NCBI GenBank assembly: GCA_029287915.1
Contig: JARFQE010000072.1
Coordinates: forward strand, 1 to 64,000
Length of the DNA stretch: 64,000 nucleotides
Reading direction: 5' to 3'
From: Arenicellales bacterium
Lineage (GTDB): Bacteria; Pseudomonadota; Gammaproteobacteria; BMS3Bbin11
The notes below the pieces were generated by a model. The model worked only from the letters and a program-made list of their open reading frames with translations, was not told where the DNA came from and searched no databases. Made by a program: the position numbers and the translations under genes. Positions 28,076 through 39,947 of the stretch are shown piece by piece; positions within the stretch are counted from its first letter, which is position 1, and every line of letters starts with the position of its first letter.

Positions 28076-28999
28076 TCACTGTACGGGGGTTATTTCTAGT
28101 AACCTGTGAGCTGGATTCAATCCTATGTTTACATGACCTTCCTGCTCCATGGACAGTGAAAACCGGTGTCCGATTGTTGCTGGCAGGATATCCTGAATAT
28201 CTTCTGGCATTACATATTCTCTGCCAGCAAGAAGTGCCCATGCCCGCCCACCATTTAACAGATCCAGCGCAGCCCTCGGTGAAATACCATTACTGAACTC
28301 CGGCGAATTTCGCGATTGTTCTATTAAGTCCTGAACATAATCCAGCAGTGCTGGCCGGGTCTTTACCAGCTTAACTTTCTGCTGCCAGCCAATAAGCTCG
28401 GTCCTGCTAATTATTGGCTCAGCTTTCGCCAGAAATTCTCGCCGGTCTTCTTTTTCCATTAATAAGCGCTCAGATTTCCGGTCCGGATAGCCAAGACTGA
28501 TTCTCATAAAAAAACGATCTAGCTGTGATTCAGGTAATGGAAATGTTCCTGTTTGTTCGAGAGGATTTTGAGTTGCTATGACGAAAAAAGGCTCGGGTAA
28601 AGCATAGGTTTCTCCCTCAACACTTACCTGACGTTCTTCCATAGCCTCGAGTAATGCACTCTGTGCCTTTGGTGAAGCCCTGTTGATCTCGTCAGCCAGC
28701 ACGACACTGGAAAATATTGGACCCTTGTGAAAACGAAAACTGCTGTCCGCTGTTTCAAATACAGAGACACCGGTAATATCTGCCGGAAGCATGTCGCTAG
28801 TAAACTGGATCCTGCTAAAATCCAGTCCGAGGGCTGTTGCCAGCGTATGTGCAAGCAGAGTCTTTCCCATGCCAGGCAGGTCTTCGATCAAAAGGTGACC
28901 TCTAGCGAGTATACAACACAGACATAATTCTATTTGTTTTTCCTTACCAAGAACTATTTCGTTAAGAAATTTTCTAATTTCATTAAACCGTGTATTCAT
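28076..28999 (-). CDS. MoxR-family AAA+ ATPase
   Basis: A 307-residue ATPase. The Walker A motif LPGMGKTLLAHTLA lies at about residue 43, Walker B is VVLADEINRASPKAQSALLEAMEE, sensor 1 is FVIATQNPLEQTGTFPLPESQLDRF, and the C-terminal AAA lid contains GISPRAALDLLNGGRAWAL. Known MoxR proteins act as chaperones for partner proteins with VWA domains. It is the first gene of the minus-strand run and divergent from mlaA, with 150 bp between them. Confidence 0.94.
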   Translation of the reverse strand: MNTRFNEIRKFLNEIVLGKEKQIELCLCCILARGHLLIEDLPGMGKTLLAHTLATALGLDFSRIQFTSDMLPADITGVSVFETADSSFRFHKGPIFSSVVLADEINRASPKAQSALLEAMEERQVSVEGETYALPEPFFVIATQNPLEQTGTFPLPESQLDRFFMRISLGYPDRKSERLLMEKEDRREFLAKAEPIISRTELIGWQQKVKLVKTRPALLDYVQDLIEQSRNSPEFSNGISPRAALDLLNGGRAWALLAGREYVMPEDIQDILPATIGHRFSLSMEQEGHVNIGLNPAHRLLEITPVQ

Positions 29000-29149
29000 A
29001 TTTGTTCTCGAAAATAGTTCATATTAATAGCAAGATTATGTTTCAATTGAGGCGTGGAGACTTAATAGGTAGATGTCCTGTCGGATAGTAACAAACGAGA
29101 CTAGCAGCGGTTATTTAATGTAAACACACTTACTGATAATAAAAAAAGA

Positions 29150-29908
29150 ATGAAAGTCATTATTCTCAAGTATATACAAATTATTGTGGTAAGCATCACA
29201 TTAAGTGCCTGTGCGACCAACCCAACGGGAAATATTTCGTCAGCAGAACAGAATCCTGATTCTATCACCGCTGTAAACCTGGACCCCTATGAACAAATAA
29301 ACAGAAAAATATTCAAGTTTAATGAAGAATTTGACGACAAAATTCTAATACCTTTTGCAAAGGGTTATCGTAAATATCTTCCCAGGCCTGTCAGAATTGC
29401 TATCTATAATTTTTTCTCCAATACGGCAGAAGGGAGAAACCTGGTCAATAGTCTACTACAGGGAAAATTACATAATGCCGTCGACACCTTCAGTCGATTA
29501 TTTATCAATTCTACATTTGGTTTATTTGGCCTTATTGATATAGCAACGCAATCCGGCCTGGAACGCCACGTTGAAGACATCGGACAGACCCTTGCAGTCT
29601 GGGGTGCTGGATTTGGACCGTACATTGTCATTCCAATACTTGGACCTTCCAGTGGTCGCGATTCTCTTGGTCTCATTAGTTATTTTACCTATGAGGATCC
29701 TCTTGGTTATCTGAAAGACAGTACCGCTCGCTTTGCACTATTGACTCTGGACCTGGTTGATACTCGCTCTCGTTATCTGCGTGCATCATCAGTTTTCGAC
29801 TTCGCCTCTGTTGACCCGTATCTGTTTGCCAGAGAAAGTTATTTCCAACAACGGCGGGATTTTATATATGATGGCTTAGCGCCGATTGAAGATTACAATA
29901 CCCAATAG
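29150..29908 (+). CDS. mlaA: MlaA/VacJ outer-membrane lipoprotein
   Basis: A 252-residue lipoprotein. The signal sequence MKVIILKYIQIIVVSITLSAC ends in a lipobox (LSAC, Cys at about 21). DPYEQINRKIFKFNEEFDD, FFSNTAEGRNLVNSLLQGK and GPYIVIPILGPSSGRD are family blocks. MlaA removes mislocalised phospholipid from the outer leaflet of the outer membrane. The mlaBCDEF genes are not in the window. Confidence 0.94.
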   Translation: MKVIILKYIQIIVVSITLSACATNPTGNISSAEQNPDSITAVNLDPYEQINRKIFKFNEEFDDKILIPFAKGYRKYLPRPVRIAIYNFFSNTAEGRNLVNSLLQGKLHNAVDTFSRLFINSTFGLFGLIDIATQSGLERHVEDIGQTLAVWGAGFGPYIVIPILGPSSGRDSLGLISYFTYEDPLGYLKDSTARFALLTLDLVDTRSRYLRASSVFDFASVDPYLFARESYFQQRRDFIYDGLAPIEDYNTQ

Positions 29909-29922
29909 CCAGTATTACAAAC

Positions 29923-30879
29923 GTGCGACAATTATATCCAGAAATCAGACCTAACCAGAGCTGGAATCTACAACGTGGAATTCACCAGATTTATATTGAA
30001 GAATGCGGTAATCCTGACGGTATTCCGATTATTTTTCTCCATGGAGGTCCTGGTACCGGTTGTTTTCCAGCACATCGTCGTTTTTTCAACCCCGAAATTT
30101 TTCGTATAATTCTTTTCGACCAACGTGGTTGTGGTCAATCGATACCTCATTGTTGCATTGAAGAGAACACAACTTGGCACCTGGTAGATGATATCGAGGC
30201 CATTCGACAGTTTCTAAATATAAATAAAATTATTCTATTCGGCGGCTCATGGGGATCATCGCTTGCACTCGCCTACGCGCAAAGCTTTCCAGACGTTGTT
30301 GCTGCTATGATTCTTAGAGGGGTCTTTCTGTGCCGCGATGAGGAAATTCAGTGGTTCTATCAGTCGGGTACAAAGCAATTCTACCCCGATTACTGGCAGG
30401 ACCTGATCTCGCTGGTTGAAAAAGATCAACAGCATGACATTGTCAGTGCTTATCATCGAATGCTCAATTCTGAAAACGAAATAACCAGAATGGCAGCCGC
30501 CAGGGCATGGGTGTTGTGGGAAAACCGTTGTTCTGAATTGACGTTCCATAAAGTTTCAGATGATAAAGAGCACAATAGTCCTGCAGCGCTTGCCATGGCA
30601 ACTATAGAAAACCATTATTTCATCAACAACTCTTTTTTCTCCCCAAATCAACTTCTTGAAAATATTGATCGTCTTGCTGGCATCCCGTCAATTATTGTTC
30701 ATGGACGTTATGACACTATATGTCCACTGCAAAACGCATGGCAATTACATCAGGCCTGGAAAGGTTCAGAACTTAACATTATTCCTGCCACCGGGCATTC
30801 CGCTTTTGAAGCAGGAAATATAGATGCCCTGATCAAAGCCACTGACCACTTTTCATCATCGCTAAAAGGCAAAATTTAG
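29923..30879 (+). CDS. pip: Proline iminopeptidase
   Basis: A 318-residue alpha/beta-hydrolase that cleaves N-terminal proline. HGGPGTG is the oxyanion region, DQRGCGQS is the family signature and GGSWGSSLALAYAQ is the nucleophile elbow with the catalytic serine. The Asp (GRYDTICP) and His (ATGHSAFE) of the triad follow. The start is GTG at 29923. It is one nucleotide away from apaH, so the two form an operon. Confidence 0.94.
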   Translation: MRQLYPEIRPNQSWNLQRGIHQIYIEECGNPDGIPIIFLHGGPGTGCFPAHRRFFNPEIFRIILFDQRGCGQSIPHCCIEENTTWHLVDDIEAIRQFLNINKIILFGGSWGSSLALAYAQSFPDVVAAMILRGVFLCRDEEIQWFYQSGTKQFYPDYWQDLISLVEKDQQHDIVSAYHRMLNSENEITRMAAARAWVLWENRCSELTFHKVSDDKEHNSPAALAMATIENHYFINNSFFSPNQLLENIDRLAGIPSIIVHGRYDTICPLQNAWQLHQAWKGSELNIIPATGHSAFEAGNIDALIKATDHFSSSLKGKI

Positions 30880-30880
30880 T

Positions 30881-31726
30881 ATGGCAATTTTTGCTATTGG
30901 TGATGTCCAGGGCTGTTACAAGTCTCTTCGTAAATTGATCAAACACACGGGCTATAAGACTGCAACTGATAAACTATGGTTTTGTGGCGATCTGGTCAAT
31001 CGCGGCCCGCAATCAGCGGACGTTCTACGTTATGTCATGGATCTCGGTGACTCGGCAAAGTGCGTACTCGGTAACCATGACCTGAACCTTCTAGCGGTAG
31101 CAAATGGTAGCCGGGCAAGCAAGATAGCTGACACGCTGGATGATATTCTCGATGCCCCGGATAGTCTTGAAATGCTGAACTGGCTTCGCCAGCAACCATT
31201 GTTTCATCGATCAAAGGAGTATCGTGTCTGTATAGTACATGCTGGTATTTACCCTACCTGGTCAATCAGCAAGACTGAAAAACTGGCACAGGAAGTACAG
31301 AAGGTTCTACGTAAAGGTGATTACAAGACCTTTCTGGAAAAAATGTATGGCAACTATCCTGCTTACTGGGACAAAGATCTTCAGGGCTGGGACAGGCTGC
31401 GCTTTATTACCAATGTTTTGACCCGTATGCGCTATCTTGATTCATCTGGTGCACTTGAACTTGATATAAAATGTCCTCCTGGTAAGCAACCGGCAGGCTT
31501 CCACCCCTGGTACTCCGTTGAATGCAAACGTAAGACGTCCTGGAAGGTATTTTATGGTCATTGGTCTACGCTGGGACTACATTGGCAAAATAATGCAATA
31601 TGCCTCGACTCAGGCTGTCTCTGGGGAGGAGAACTAACAGCAGCACGTATTGATATTCCAGAACTCCAGTTTATCTCACAAACATGCCGAAGCACGCGTA
31701 ACTTATTGAATAATAAGGATAATTAA
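30881..31726 (+). CDS. apaH: Symmetrical bis(5'-nucleosyl)-tetraphosphatase
   Basis: A 281-residue metallophosphatase splitting Ap4A to two ADP; in E. coli it also affects mRNA Np4 caps. The metal-binding motifs are in order: GDVQGCYKSL, GDLVNRGPQS, GNHDLNLLAVA and HAGIYPTWS. The length equals that of E. coli ApaH (280). It directly follows pip. Confidence 0.96.
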   Translation: MAIFAIGDVQGCYKSLRKLIKHTGYKTATDKLWFCGDLVNRGPQSADVLRYVMDLGDSAKCVLGNHDLNLLAVANGSRASKIADTLDDILDAPDSLEMLNWLRQQPLFHRSKEYRVCIVHAGIYPTWSISKTEKLAQEVQKVLRKGDYKTFLEKMYGNYPAYWDKDLQGWDRLRFITNVLTRMRYLDSSGALELDIKCPPGKQPAGFHPWYSVECKRKTSWKVFYGHWSTLGLHWQNNAICLDSGCLWGGELTAARIDIPELQFISQTCRSTRNLLNNKDN

Positions 31727-31760
31727 CGATTCTATTAATCTAAAAAGACCGCAACGGAAA

Positions 31761-31792
31761 GTTGTTTTCAATTGTAGTAAAAATAAAACAAC
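31761..31792. terminator. AT-rich inverted repeat between apaH and gyrB
   Basis: GTTGTTTT (31761-31768) and AAAACAAC (31785-31792) form an 8-bp stem with a 16-nt loop in the 137-bp gap between convergent genes. It is a plausible but weak bidirectional terminator. Confidence 0.35.
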
Positions 31793-31863
31793 CCGTCATA
31801 AGATCCAATTTTCTGTACGCTGTATTGTCAACGCGATGTGTGTCCTGAAAGATCTCTAAATAA

Positions 31864-34566
<2,703 letters not shown>

Positions 34567-35676
34567 TTACAGACGCATTGGCATAACAATATACACTGTT
34601 TCTGTATCACCAGGTGCCCTCAATGTTCCGCTACTGTTTGAATCACTTAGTAATATTTCGACCTTTTCTGAAGTAATCACGTTTAACGCTTCGAGCATAT
34701 AACCAACGTTAAATCCGATTTCAATATCGTCGCCGGTATATTCAATCTTTATTTCATCAAAGGCTTCTTCCTGATCTGGATTATTTGAAGAAACACTCAT
34801 CTTATTTTTAGAAACAATTAATCTTACCCCTCTAAACTTCTCATTAGTAAGAATTGCGGCTCTATTTAATGTGCTCTGTAGCTCGTTCCTGTCTACCAGC
34901 AGTGATTTATCCTGGTTTTTTGGGATTACTTTTTCATAATCAGGAAAGCGGCCATCGATTAACTTAGATGTAAAAATGACTGAATCTAGTTCAACTCGCA
35001 TGTGGTTAGGATTGAAACTGACACTAATTTCATCATCAACATCATCCATAATGCGATTTAGCTCTATGATGGCTTTTCGAGGGACAATTGCCTGTATGTC
35101 AGAATCAGATGTTCTTGAGCTTAATTGTATTTCAGTTTTAGCAAGCCTGTGGCCATCTGTTGCTACAGTCGTCATATTTTCCTTATCGGAAACCAGTAGT
35201 AATCCATTTAGATAAAAACGAACATCCTGCTGAGCCATTGCAAATGAAGTGCGTGTTAGAGCCTGTTTAAATACACTGGCAGGTAATTTCCAGGTCTGGT
35301 CCCATTTCTCTGTCTCAATCTTTGGGAAATCATCAACGGGTAATGTTTGAACAGTAAATCTACTTCGACCTGATCGTATAATGGCTTTACTATTATCCTC
35401 AGCAGCTATTGTAATTTCAGCATCTACAGGTAGTGCACGAGTTATATCAAATAATTTTCTTGCATTAATTGATATTTCACCAGCTTCACCCTTTGCTTCT
35501 TCACAATGTGTAATTACTTCAACTTCCAGGTCAGTGCCGGTAAGGCTTAGTCTATTCTTTCCATCAAATTGAATTAGAACATTTGAAAGAATTGGTAGTG
35601 TCTGGCGTTTTTCCACAACACTACTTACATATGTTAACGGTTTAAGTAGTGCTCCTCTGGATAATTTTATATTCAT
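34567..35676 (-). CDS. dnaN: DNA polymerase III beta sliding clamp
   Basis: A 369-residue clamp protein with three repeated clamp domains. LKPLTYVSSVVEKRQTLPILSNVLIQ at the N-terminus and EALNVITSEKVEI followed by the end YIVMPMRL are typical. It lies 210 bp downstream of dnaA on the same strand. The usual following gene recF is absent. Confidence 0.97.
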   Translation of the reverse strand: MNIKLSRGALLKPLTYVSSVVEKRQTLPILSNVLIQFDGKNRLSLTGTDLEVEVITHCEEAKGEAGEISINARKLFDITRALPVDAEITIAAEDNSKAIIRSGRSRFTVQTLPVDDFPKIETEKWDQTWKLPASVFKQALTRTSFAMAQQDVRFYLNGLLLVSDKENMTTVATDGHRLAKTEIQLSSRTSDSDIQAIVPRKAIIELNRIMDDVDDEISVSFNPNHMRVELDSVIFTSKLIDGRFPDYEKVIPKNQDKSLLVDRNELQSTLNRAAILTNEKFRGVRLIVSKNKMSVSSNNPDQEEAFDEIKIEYTGDDIEIGFNVGYMLEALNVITSEKVEILLSDSNSSGTLRAPGDTETVYIVMPMRL

Positions 35677-35734
35677 AGTATTACCTTATTTTTATATATG
35701 ATTTACTTCTCTTACTTTTATAGCACGCGTTTGC

Positions 35735-35877
35735 TGTGTAAAATCCAATTTTTTTATTATAAATCAATAACTTATAAAAAATATATACCTGTTAATAACT
35801 GCTTGATCAAGAAAGAATAATTTGTGAATTTATGTGTATAAGTCGCCAATCATATGCAAGTTATCAGTTTATACCCA
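35735..35877. promoter_or_regulatory. DnaA-box cluster between dnaA and dnaN
   Basis: In the 210-bp AT-rich gap there is a perfect box TTATACACA on the minus strand (35833-35841). One-mismatch boxes are TTTTACACA on the minus strand (35735-35743) and TTATACCCA on the plus strand (35869-35877). It could be part of a bipartite origin or an autoregulatory/titration cluster. Confidence 0.5.
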
Positions 35878-35886
35878 ATTTATTCT

Positions 35887-37245
35887 TCAACTGCTGAGAA
35901 TTTTCAACAGGTTTTCATAGTCTTCATTCAACTGCGGGATCTCGCTAGTGAGCTCAGATACTTTTTTCACTGCATGAATGACTGTTGTATGGTCTCTGCC
36001 ACCAAAGGCATCACCGATTTCAGGCAATGAATGATTGGTTAACTCTTTTGATAAGGTCATCGCAATCTGCCTCGGTCGGGTAATATTTCTTGTTCGTTTT
36101 TTTGATCGAATATCAGAGACCCGTATTTTGAAATATTCAGCAACTGTTTTTTGTATATTATCAAGGCTAATCATACGTTGCTGAAAACCAACGATATCTT
36201 TCAGGGCTTCTTTTGCCAGATCAAGGTCTATATCTCTTCCAGTAAAACGCATGCTGGCGATGACACGGTTCAGACCACCTTCAAGTTCACGCACGTTAGA
36301 ACGGATTTGCCTTGAGATAAAAAATGCGACTTCCTGAGGAAGATCAATGCCAATTTCTGAAGCTTTAGTAATAAGTATGGCAACACGCGTTTCCAGCTCT
36401 GGTGGTTCGATAGGCACAGTTAGACCGGAACCAAATCGTGAGACCAGTCGCTCTTCCAGACCCTCAATTTCCTGTGGCATTCTATCACTGGTCATTATAA
36501 TTTGGCGATTAAGGTCTAGCAGAGAGTTAAAGGTATGAAAGAATTCTTCCTGTGACTGGTTTTTTCGTGCAAAGAAATGGATATCGTCAATCAGTAATGT
36601 ATCCACTGAGCGATAATGAAGTTTGAAGTCATCGATGGTTCCATGCTGCAGGGCTTTAACAAAACCCTGAACAAAGAATTCAGACCGGACATATGCGACA
36701 TTGGCAGTGGGTTGATGTTGAAGGATAAGATTCCCCGCTGATTGCATCAGGTGAGTTTTACCAACACCTGATCCACCGTAGATAAAAAGTGGATTGTAGC
36801 TTTGACCTGGATTCTCACCTACCTGTAACGCGGCAGCTCGCGCCAGCTGATTGGACTTTCCAGCGACATGACTATGAAATGCAAACTTGGGATTCAATGC
36901 TGTAGAAAATTCCAGCCGCACTTTCTTTCTGCTACTGGCACTGTTTCCAGACGTGCTCCTTGGATTCTTTTTTGTTGGTGATTTTTCAATACCACCTGGA
37001 TCTCTACTGCCAATCCGAAGTATTACTTCAAAATCATTTTTGCCTATGGAGCTTGCGATCTCAGTTATACGATCTAAGTAATGAGCATCAACCCATTCTT
37101 TGACAAAACGATTTGGCGCAAGTAGATATAATCTGTTGTGATCCTTTTCAGCCTGTAGAGGCCGGATCCAGGTGTTAAAGTGGTTACTAGACAGCTCTCC
37201 CTCCAGATGCAGAAGGCAGTCATTCCAAAAGCTTTTTCTAGGCAA
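35887..37245 (-). CDS. dnaA: Chromosomal replication initiator DnaA, TTG start
   Basis: A 452-residue initiator. Domain I starts FWNDCLLHLEGELSSNHFNTW, a Lys/Ser-rich linker follows, and the AAA+ domain has Walker A YGGSGVGKTHLMQ and Walker B TLLIDDIHFFARK. The domain IV HTH has RPRQIAMTLSKELTNHSLPEIG and the DnaA-box signature GGRDHTTVIHA. The first codon is TTG (37245) with AGGGA 6 nt upstream; no ATG or GTG is available nearby. A weak start fits tight dosage control, as with the GTG of E. coli dnaA. Confidence 0.97.
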   Translation of the reverse strand: MPRKSFWNDCLLHLEGELSSNHFNTWIRPLQAEKDHNRLYLLAPNRFVKEWVDAHYLDRITEIASSIGKNDFEVILRIGSRDPGGIEKSPTKKNPRSTSGNSASSRKKVRLEFSTALNPKFAFHSHVAGKSNQLARAAALQVGENPGQSYNPLFIYGGSGVGKTHLMQSAGNLILQHQPTANVAYVRSEFFVQGFVKALQHGTIDDFKLHYRSVDTLLIDDIHFFARKNQSQEEFFHTFNSLLDLNRQIIMTSDRMPQEIEGLEERLVSRFGSGLTVPIEPPELETRVAILITKASEIGIDLPQEVAFFISRQIRSNVRELEGGLNRVIASMRFTGRDIDLDLAKEALKDIVGFQQRMISLDNIQKTVAEYFKIRVSDIRSKKRTRNITRPRQIAMTLSKELTNHSLPEIGDAFGGRDHTTVIHAVKKVSELTSEIPQLNEDYENLLKILSS

Positions 37246-37430
37246 TGTACTTCCCTGATTAACACAATATAATCAAATAGTTATATTGTTATATTGTTTT
37301 ATAATATTGCTTCTAGCTGAATAAGTTAGAGCAAGTGGAACCGTGTAGTTTAACGAATAGAATTAGAGTTATCCACAGGCAATTTGATAAATCTTTTGTT
37401 CGGTAATAACATTAAAAATATAATTTTCAG
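37246..37430. promoter_or_regulatory. Candidate replication origin (oriC) between dnaA and rpmH
   Basis: This gap separates leftward genes (dnaA, dnaN, gyrB) from rightward genes (rpmH to mnmE). It holds a very AT-rich tract with tandem GTTATATT repeats (37280-37287, 37288-37295, plus a degenerate third copy) that could serve as an unwinding element, and one perfect DnaA box TTATCCACA at 37369-37377. In related gammaproteobacteria oriC lies in this gap. The box number is low, so the dnaA-dnaN gap may contribute. Confidence 0.6.
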
Positions 37431-37459
37431 TTGACATGGAAGCCAACAAAAAGTACATT
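37431..37459 (+). promoter_or_regulatory. rpmH promoter
   Basis: TTGACA (37431-37436), exactly 17 nt, then TACATT (37454-37459) and a CCGCCC discriminator. It lies about 90 bp before rpmH, with the GC-rich start region typical of growth-rate-controlled ribosomal promoters. Confidence 0.7.
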
Positions 37460-37547
37460 CTCCGCCCTTTTATATCATCACCGATATCCTTTTTCATTGT
37501 GGCCCAGGTAATGGACTTCGGACTAGTTAAATTCAAAGATAGATATC

Positions 37548-37682
37548 ATGAAAAGAACTTTTCAGCCAAGTGTTTTAAAGCGTAAGCGTCGCCATGGTTT
37601 TCGTGCAAGAATGAAAACCCGAAGTGGTCGTGCAATTATTAATGCTCGTCGTGCCAGAGGCCGTGCTTCACTAAGCGCCTGA
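37548..37682 (+). CDS. rpmH: 50S ribosomal protein L34
   Basis: A 44-residue, very basic protein: [18 protein letters not shown], then [13 protein letters not shown] and [11 protein letters not shown]. It matches L34 over its whole length. It is the first gene of the rightward rpmH-rnpA-yidD-yidC-mnmE unit. Confidence 0.98.
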   Translation: MKRTFQPSVLKRKRRHGFRARMKTRSGRAIINARRARGRASLSA

Positions 37683-37698
37683 TAGTCACGATGCCTTC

Positions 37699-38046
37699 GT
37701 GTCCGAGGTTTATGACAAATCCTGTAGACTGCTTGATAAGGCAGACTTTGCACACTTGTTCAATAAAGGACTTCGGAATCATGGAAAATTCTTCCTGGTT
37801 ATTTTCTGTATAAGTAAACCTGGCACTGCAAGACTGGGTATAGCGGTCTCACGTAAAGTTTCTAAAAAAGCTGTTGTGAGAAACCGGATAAAGAGACAAA
37901 TCAGGGAATCCTTCAGGTTAAACAAGAACTTACTCAGCGGTATGGATTGCGTGGTAGTTGCAAAGATCTCTGCAGCGACAGCGGAAAAGCAAGCCCTTCG
38001 CTCATCACTTGATGCAAACTGGCGGAAAATTTCAAAAAATGCGTAA
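37699..38046 (+). CDS. rnpA: Ribonuclease P protein component
   Basis: A 115-residue protein subunit of RNase P, which matures tRNA 5' ends. CRLLDKADFAHLFNKG and the RNR signature RKVSKKAVVRNRIKRQIRES are clear. The start is GTG at 37699, 16 nt after rpmH. The 3' end overlaps yidD by 8 nt. Confidence 0.95.
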   Translation: MSEVYDKSCRLLDKADFAHLFNKGLRNHGKFFLVIFCISKPGTARLGIAVSRKVSKKAVVRNRIKRQIRESFRLNKNLLSGMDCVVVAKISAATAEKQALRSSLDANWRKISKNA

Positions 38047-38275
38047 TATTCCCGTAGGCATACTGAAATTTTACAAGCGCTGGATAAGCCCATTGCTTGG
38101 GCAACACTGCCGTTTCTACCCCACTTGCTCAGAATATGCAGCAACAGCAATTTCTGAATATGGTGTATTTCGTGGTGGATGGATGTCGATACACAGAGTA
38201 TTTCGTTGCAACCCGTGGAATGAAGGCGGCATTGATTATGTGCCCTGTAAGCACAAGGAACATTTAGATGGATAA
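38039..38275 (+). CDS. yidD: Membrane protein insertion efficiency factor YidD
   Basis: A 78-residue protein with the YidD core YKRWISPLLGQHCRFYPTC followed by SEYA, then FRCNPWNEGGIDYVP. It helps YidC-dependent membrane insertion at the inner membrane. The ATG at 38039 lies inside the end of rnpA, and its end overlaps yidC by 8 nt, so the three genes are tightly coupled. Confidence 0.94.
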   Translation: MRNIPVGILKFYKRWISPLLGQHCRFYPTCSEYAATAISEYGVFRGGWMSIHRVFRCNPWNEGGIDYVPCKHKEHLDG

Positions 38276-39929
38276 TCAGAGATTGATACTTTTTGTTGTA
38301 CTGGGGTTCCTGTTTCTTATGCTGTGGCAGTCATGGGTAGAATACAGTTCACCACCGCAACCGACGCAGATATCCCGCGATAATAAAGTGAATGGCGATA
38401 TTGCTGATAAAGGCACAATTCCAGAAACACCGACCATAACATCGGACTCCCCAACTCTGGGGCTGGATTCTGCATCGCAAGCATTAAATCAGACCGCTAA
38501 AGGTGAGCCGGTGTTAGTTGAAACTGACACCTTGAAAGTTGAACTGAATACCAATGGTGCTGGTATCAATAAGGTCTGGTTGAAAAAATATAGCGTGGAC
38601 ATCGACCATCCGGATGAATTATTTCAACTGATGAATGATACTGGCGAAGATATTTATATGGCCCAGGGTGGGCTGCTGGTGCAGAACAGGGAGTTTCCCA
38701 CGCACAAAACATTGTATACCAGTTCCAACAAGTCATACCGTCTCGCTGATGGTAAAGATGTACTTGATGTAGAGTTTGTATGGAATTCAGCAGACGGAAT
38801 TACATACAAGAAAATATATAGATTCCATCGTGATAGTTACATCGTCGATATCACTTACAAGGTATTCAACACCAGTTCAAAAACATGGGTAGGCTATCAG
38901 TACAACCAGTTCAAAAGAACACCGCTCGAAGCACAGAGCTCTTTTAATCCGGCAACCATGGTACCAAGTTACACTGGGGGTGCTATATATGACAGGGATG
39001 AGAAATACAGAAAGATCAGTTTTTCTGATATGCAGGATGAAAACCTGTCAATTTTGACAACAAATGGCTGGGTAGGAATGCTACAGCACTATTTTGTTGG
39101 CGCATGGTTGCTTGAAGATGACAGTAAATATGAGATTTTCACTAATAAGCTGGCACACAACAAATATTTCCTTGGATCTAAATCATTAGATCCAGTAAGC
39201 ATTCAGCCAGGCATGGCCGGTGAACTTTCGACGCGTCTATTTATTGGGCCTAAAGAGACAAAAAGACTTACAGAAGCAGCTCCAGGGCTGGAACTTACTG
39301 TTGACTATGGTTGGCTAACAGCTATTTCATCACCACTTTACTGGTTGCTGGATAAGATCCATTCAATCGTGGGCAACTGGGGTTGGGCGATCATTATTCT
39401 AACCATATTGATAAAACTTGCCTTTTATCCACTATCAGCAGCAAGCCATAAATCAATGGCGAACATGAGGAAAATGACGCCAAGGATTAAAACCCTCAAA
39501 GAGCGTTATGGTGACGATAAACAAAAGCTGAATCAGGCAATGATGAAGCTGTATAAAGAAGAAAAGATTAATCCTCTTGGCGGTTGTCTGCCGGTGTTGA
39601 TACAGATACCTGTTTTTATTGCATTGTACTGGGCCCTGCTTGAGAGTGTGGAGTTGAGGCAGGCTCCATGGATATTATGGATAAAAGATCTTTCGGCACC
39701 GGATCCTTATTTTATTCTACCAGTACTAATGGGTGCATCGATGCTGGCACAGCAAATGCTCAGTGTAGTTGCCATGGATCCAATGCAAAAGAAGATAATG
39801 ATGGCGATGCCTGTGGTTTTCACATTTTTCTTCCTGTTCTTCCCATCAGGTCTGGTTTTATACTGGACAGTAAATAATCTACTGACTATTGCCCAGCAGT
39901 ACACGATCAATAAAAAAATGGGCGTATAA
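38268..39929 (+). CDS. yidC: Membrane protein insertase YidC
   Basis: A 553-residue inner-membrane insertase. It has an N-terminal anchor (RLILFVVLGFLFLMLWQSW), a large periplasmic beta domain with a variable Pro/Thr-rich start, and a C-terminal five-helix core. The core contains GNWGWAIIILTILIKLAFYPLS with the conserved hydrophilic-groove Lys/Arg neighbourhood, NPLGGCLPVLIQIPVFIALYW and FFLFFPSGLVLYWTVNN. The length is usual for gammaproteobacteria. Confidence 0.97.
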   Translation: MDNQRLILFVVLGFLFLMLWQSWVEYSSPPQPTQISRDNKVNGDIADKGTIPETPTITSDSPTLGLDSASQALNQTAKGEPVLVETDTLKVELNTNGAGINKVWLKKYSVDIDHPDELFQLMNDTGEDIYMAQGGLLVQNREFPTHKTLYTSSNKSYRLADGKDVLDVEFVWNSADGITYKKIYRFHRDSYIVDITYKVFNTSSKTWVGYQYNQFKRTPLEAQSSFNPATMVPSYTGGAIYDRDEKYRKISFSDMQDENLSILTTNGWVGMLQHYFVGAWLLEDDSKYEIFTNKLAHNKYFLGSKSLDPVSIQPGMAGELSTRLFIGPKETKRLTEAAPGLELTVDYGWLTAISSPLYWLLDKIHSIVGNWGWAIIILTILIKLAFYPLSAASHKSMANMRKMTPRIKTLKERYGDDKQKLNQAMMKLYKEEKINPLGGCLPVLIQIPVFIALYWALLESVELRQAPWILWIKDLSAPDPYFILPVLMGASMLAQQMLSVVAMDPMQKKIMMAMPVVFTFFFLFFPSGLVLYWTVNNLLTIAQQYTINKKMGV

Positions 39930-39947
39930 AAATATCCTGGCAGATCA

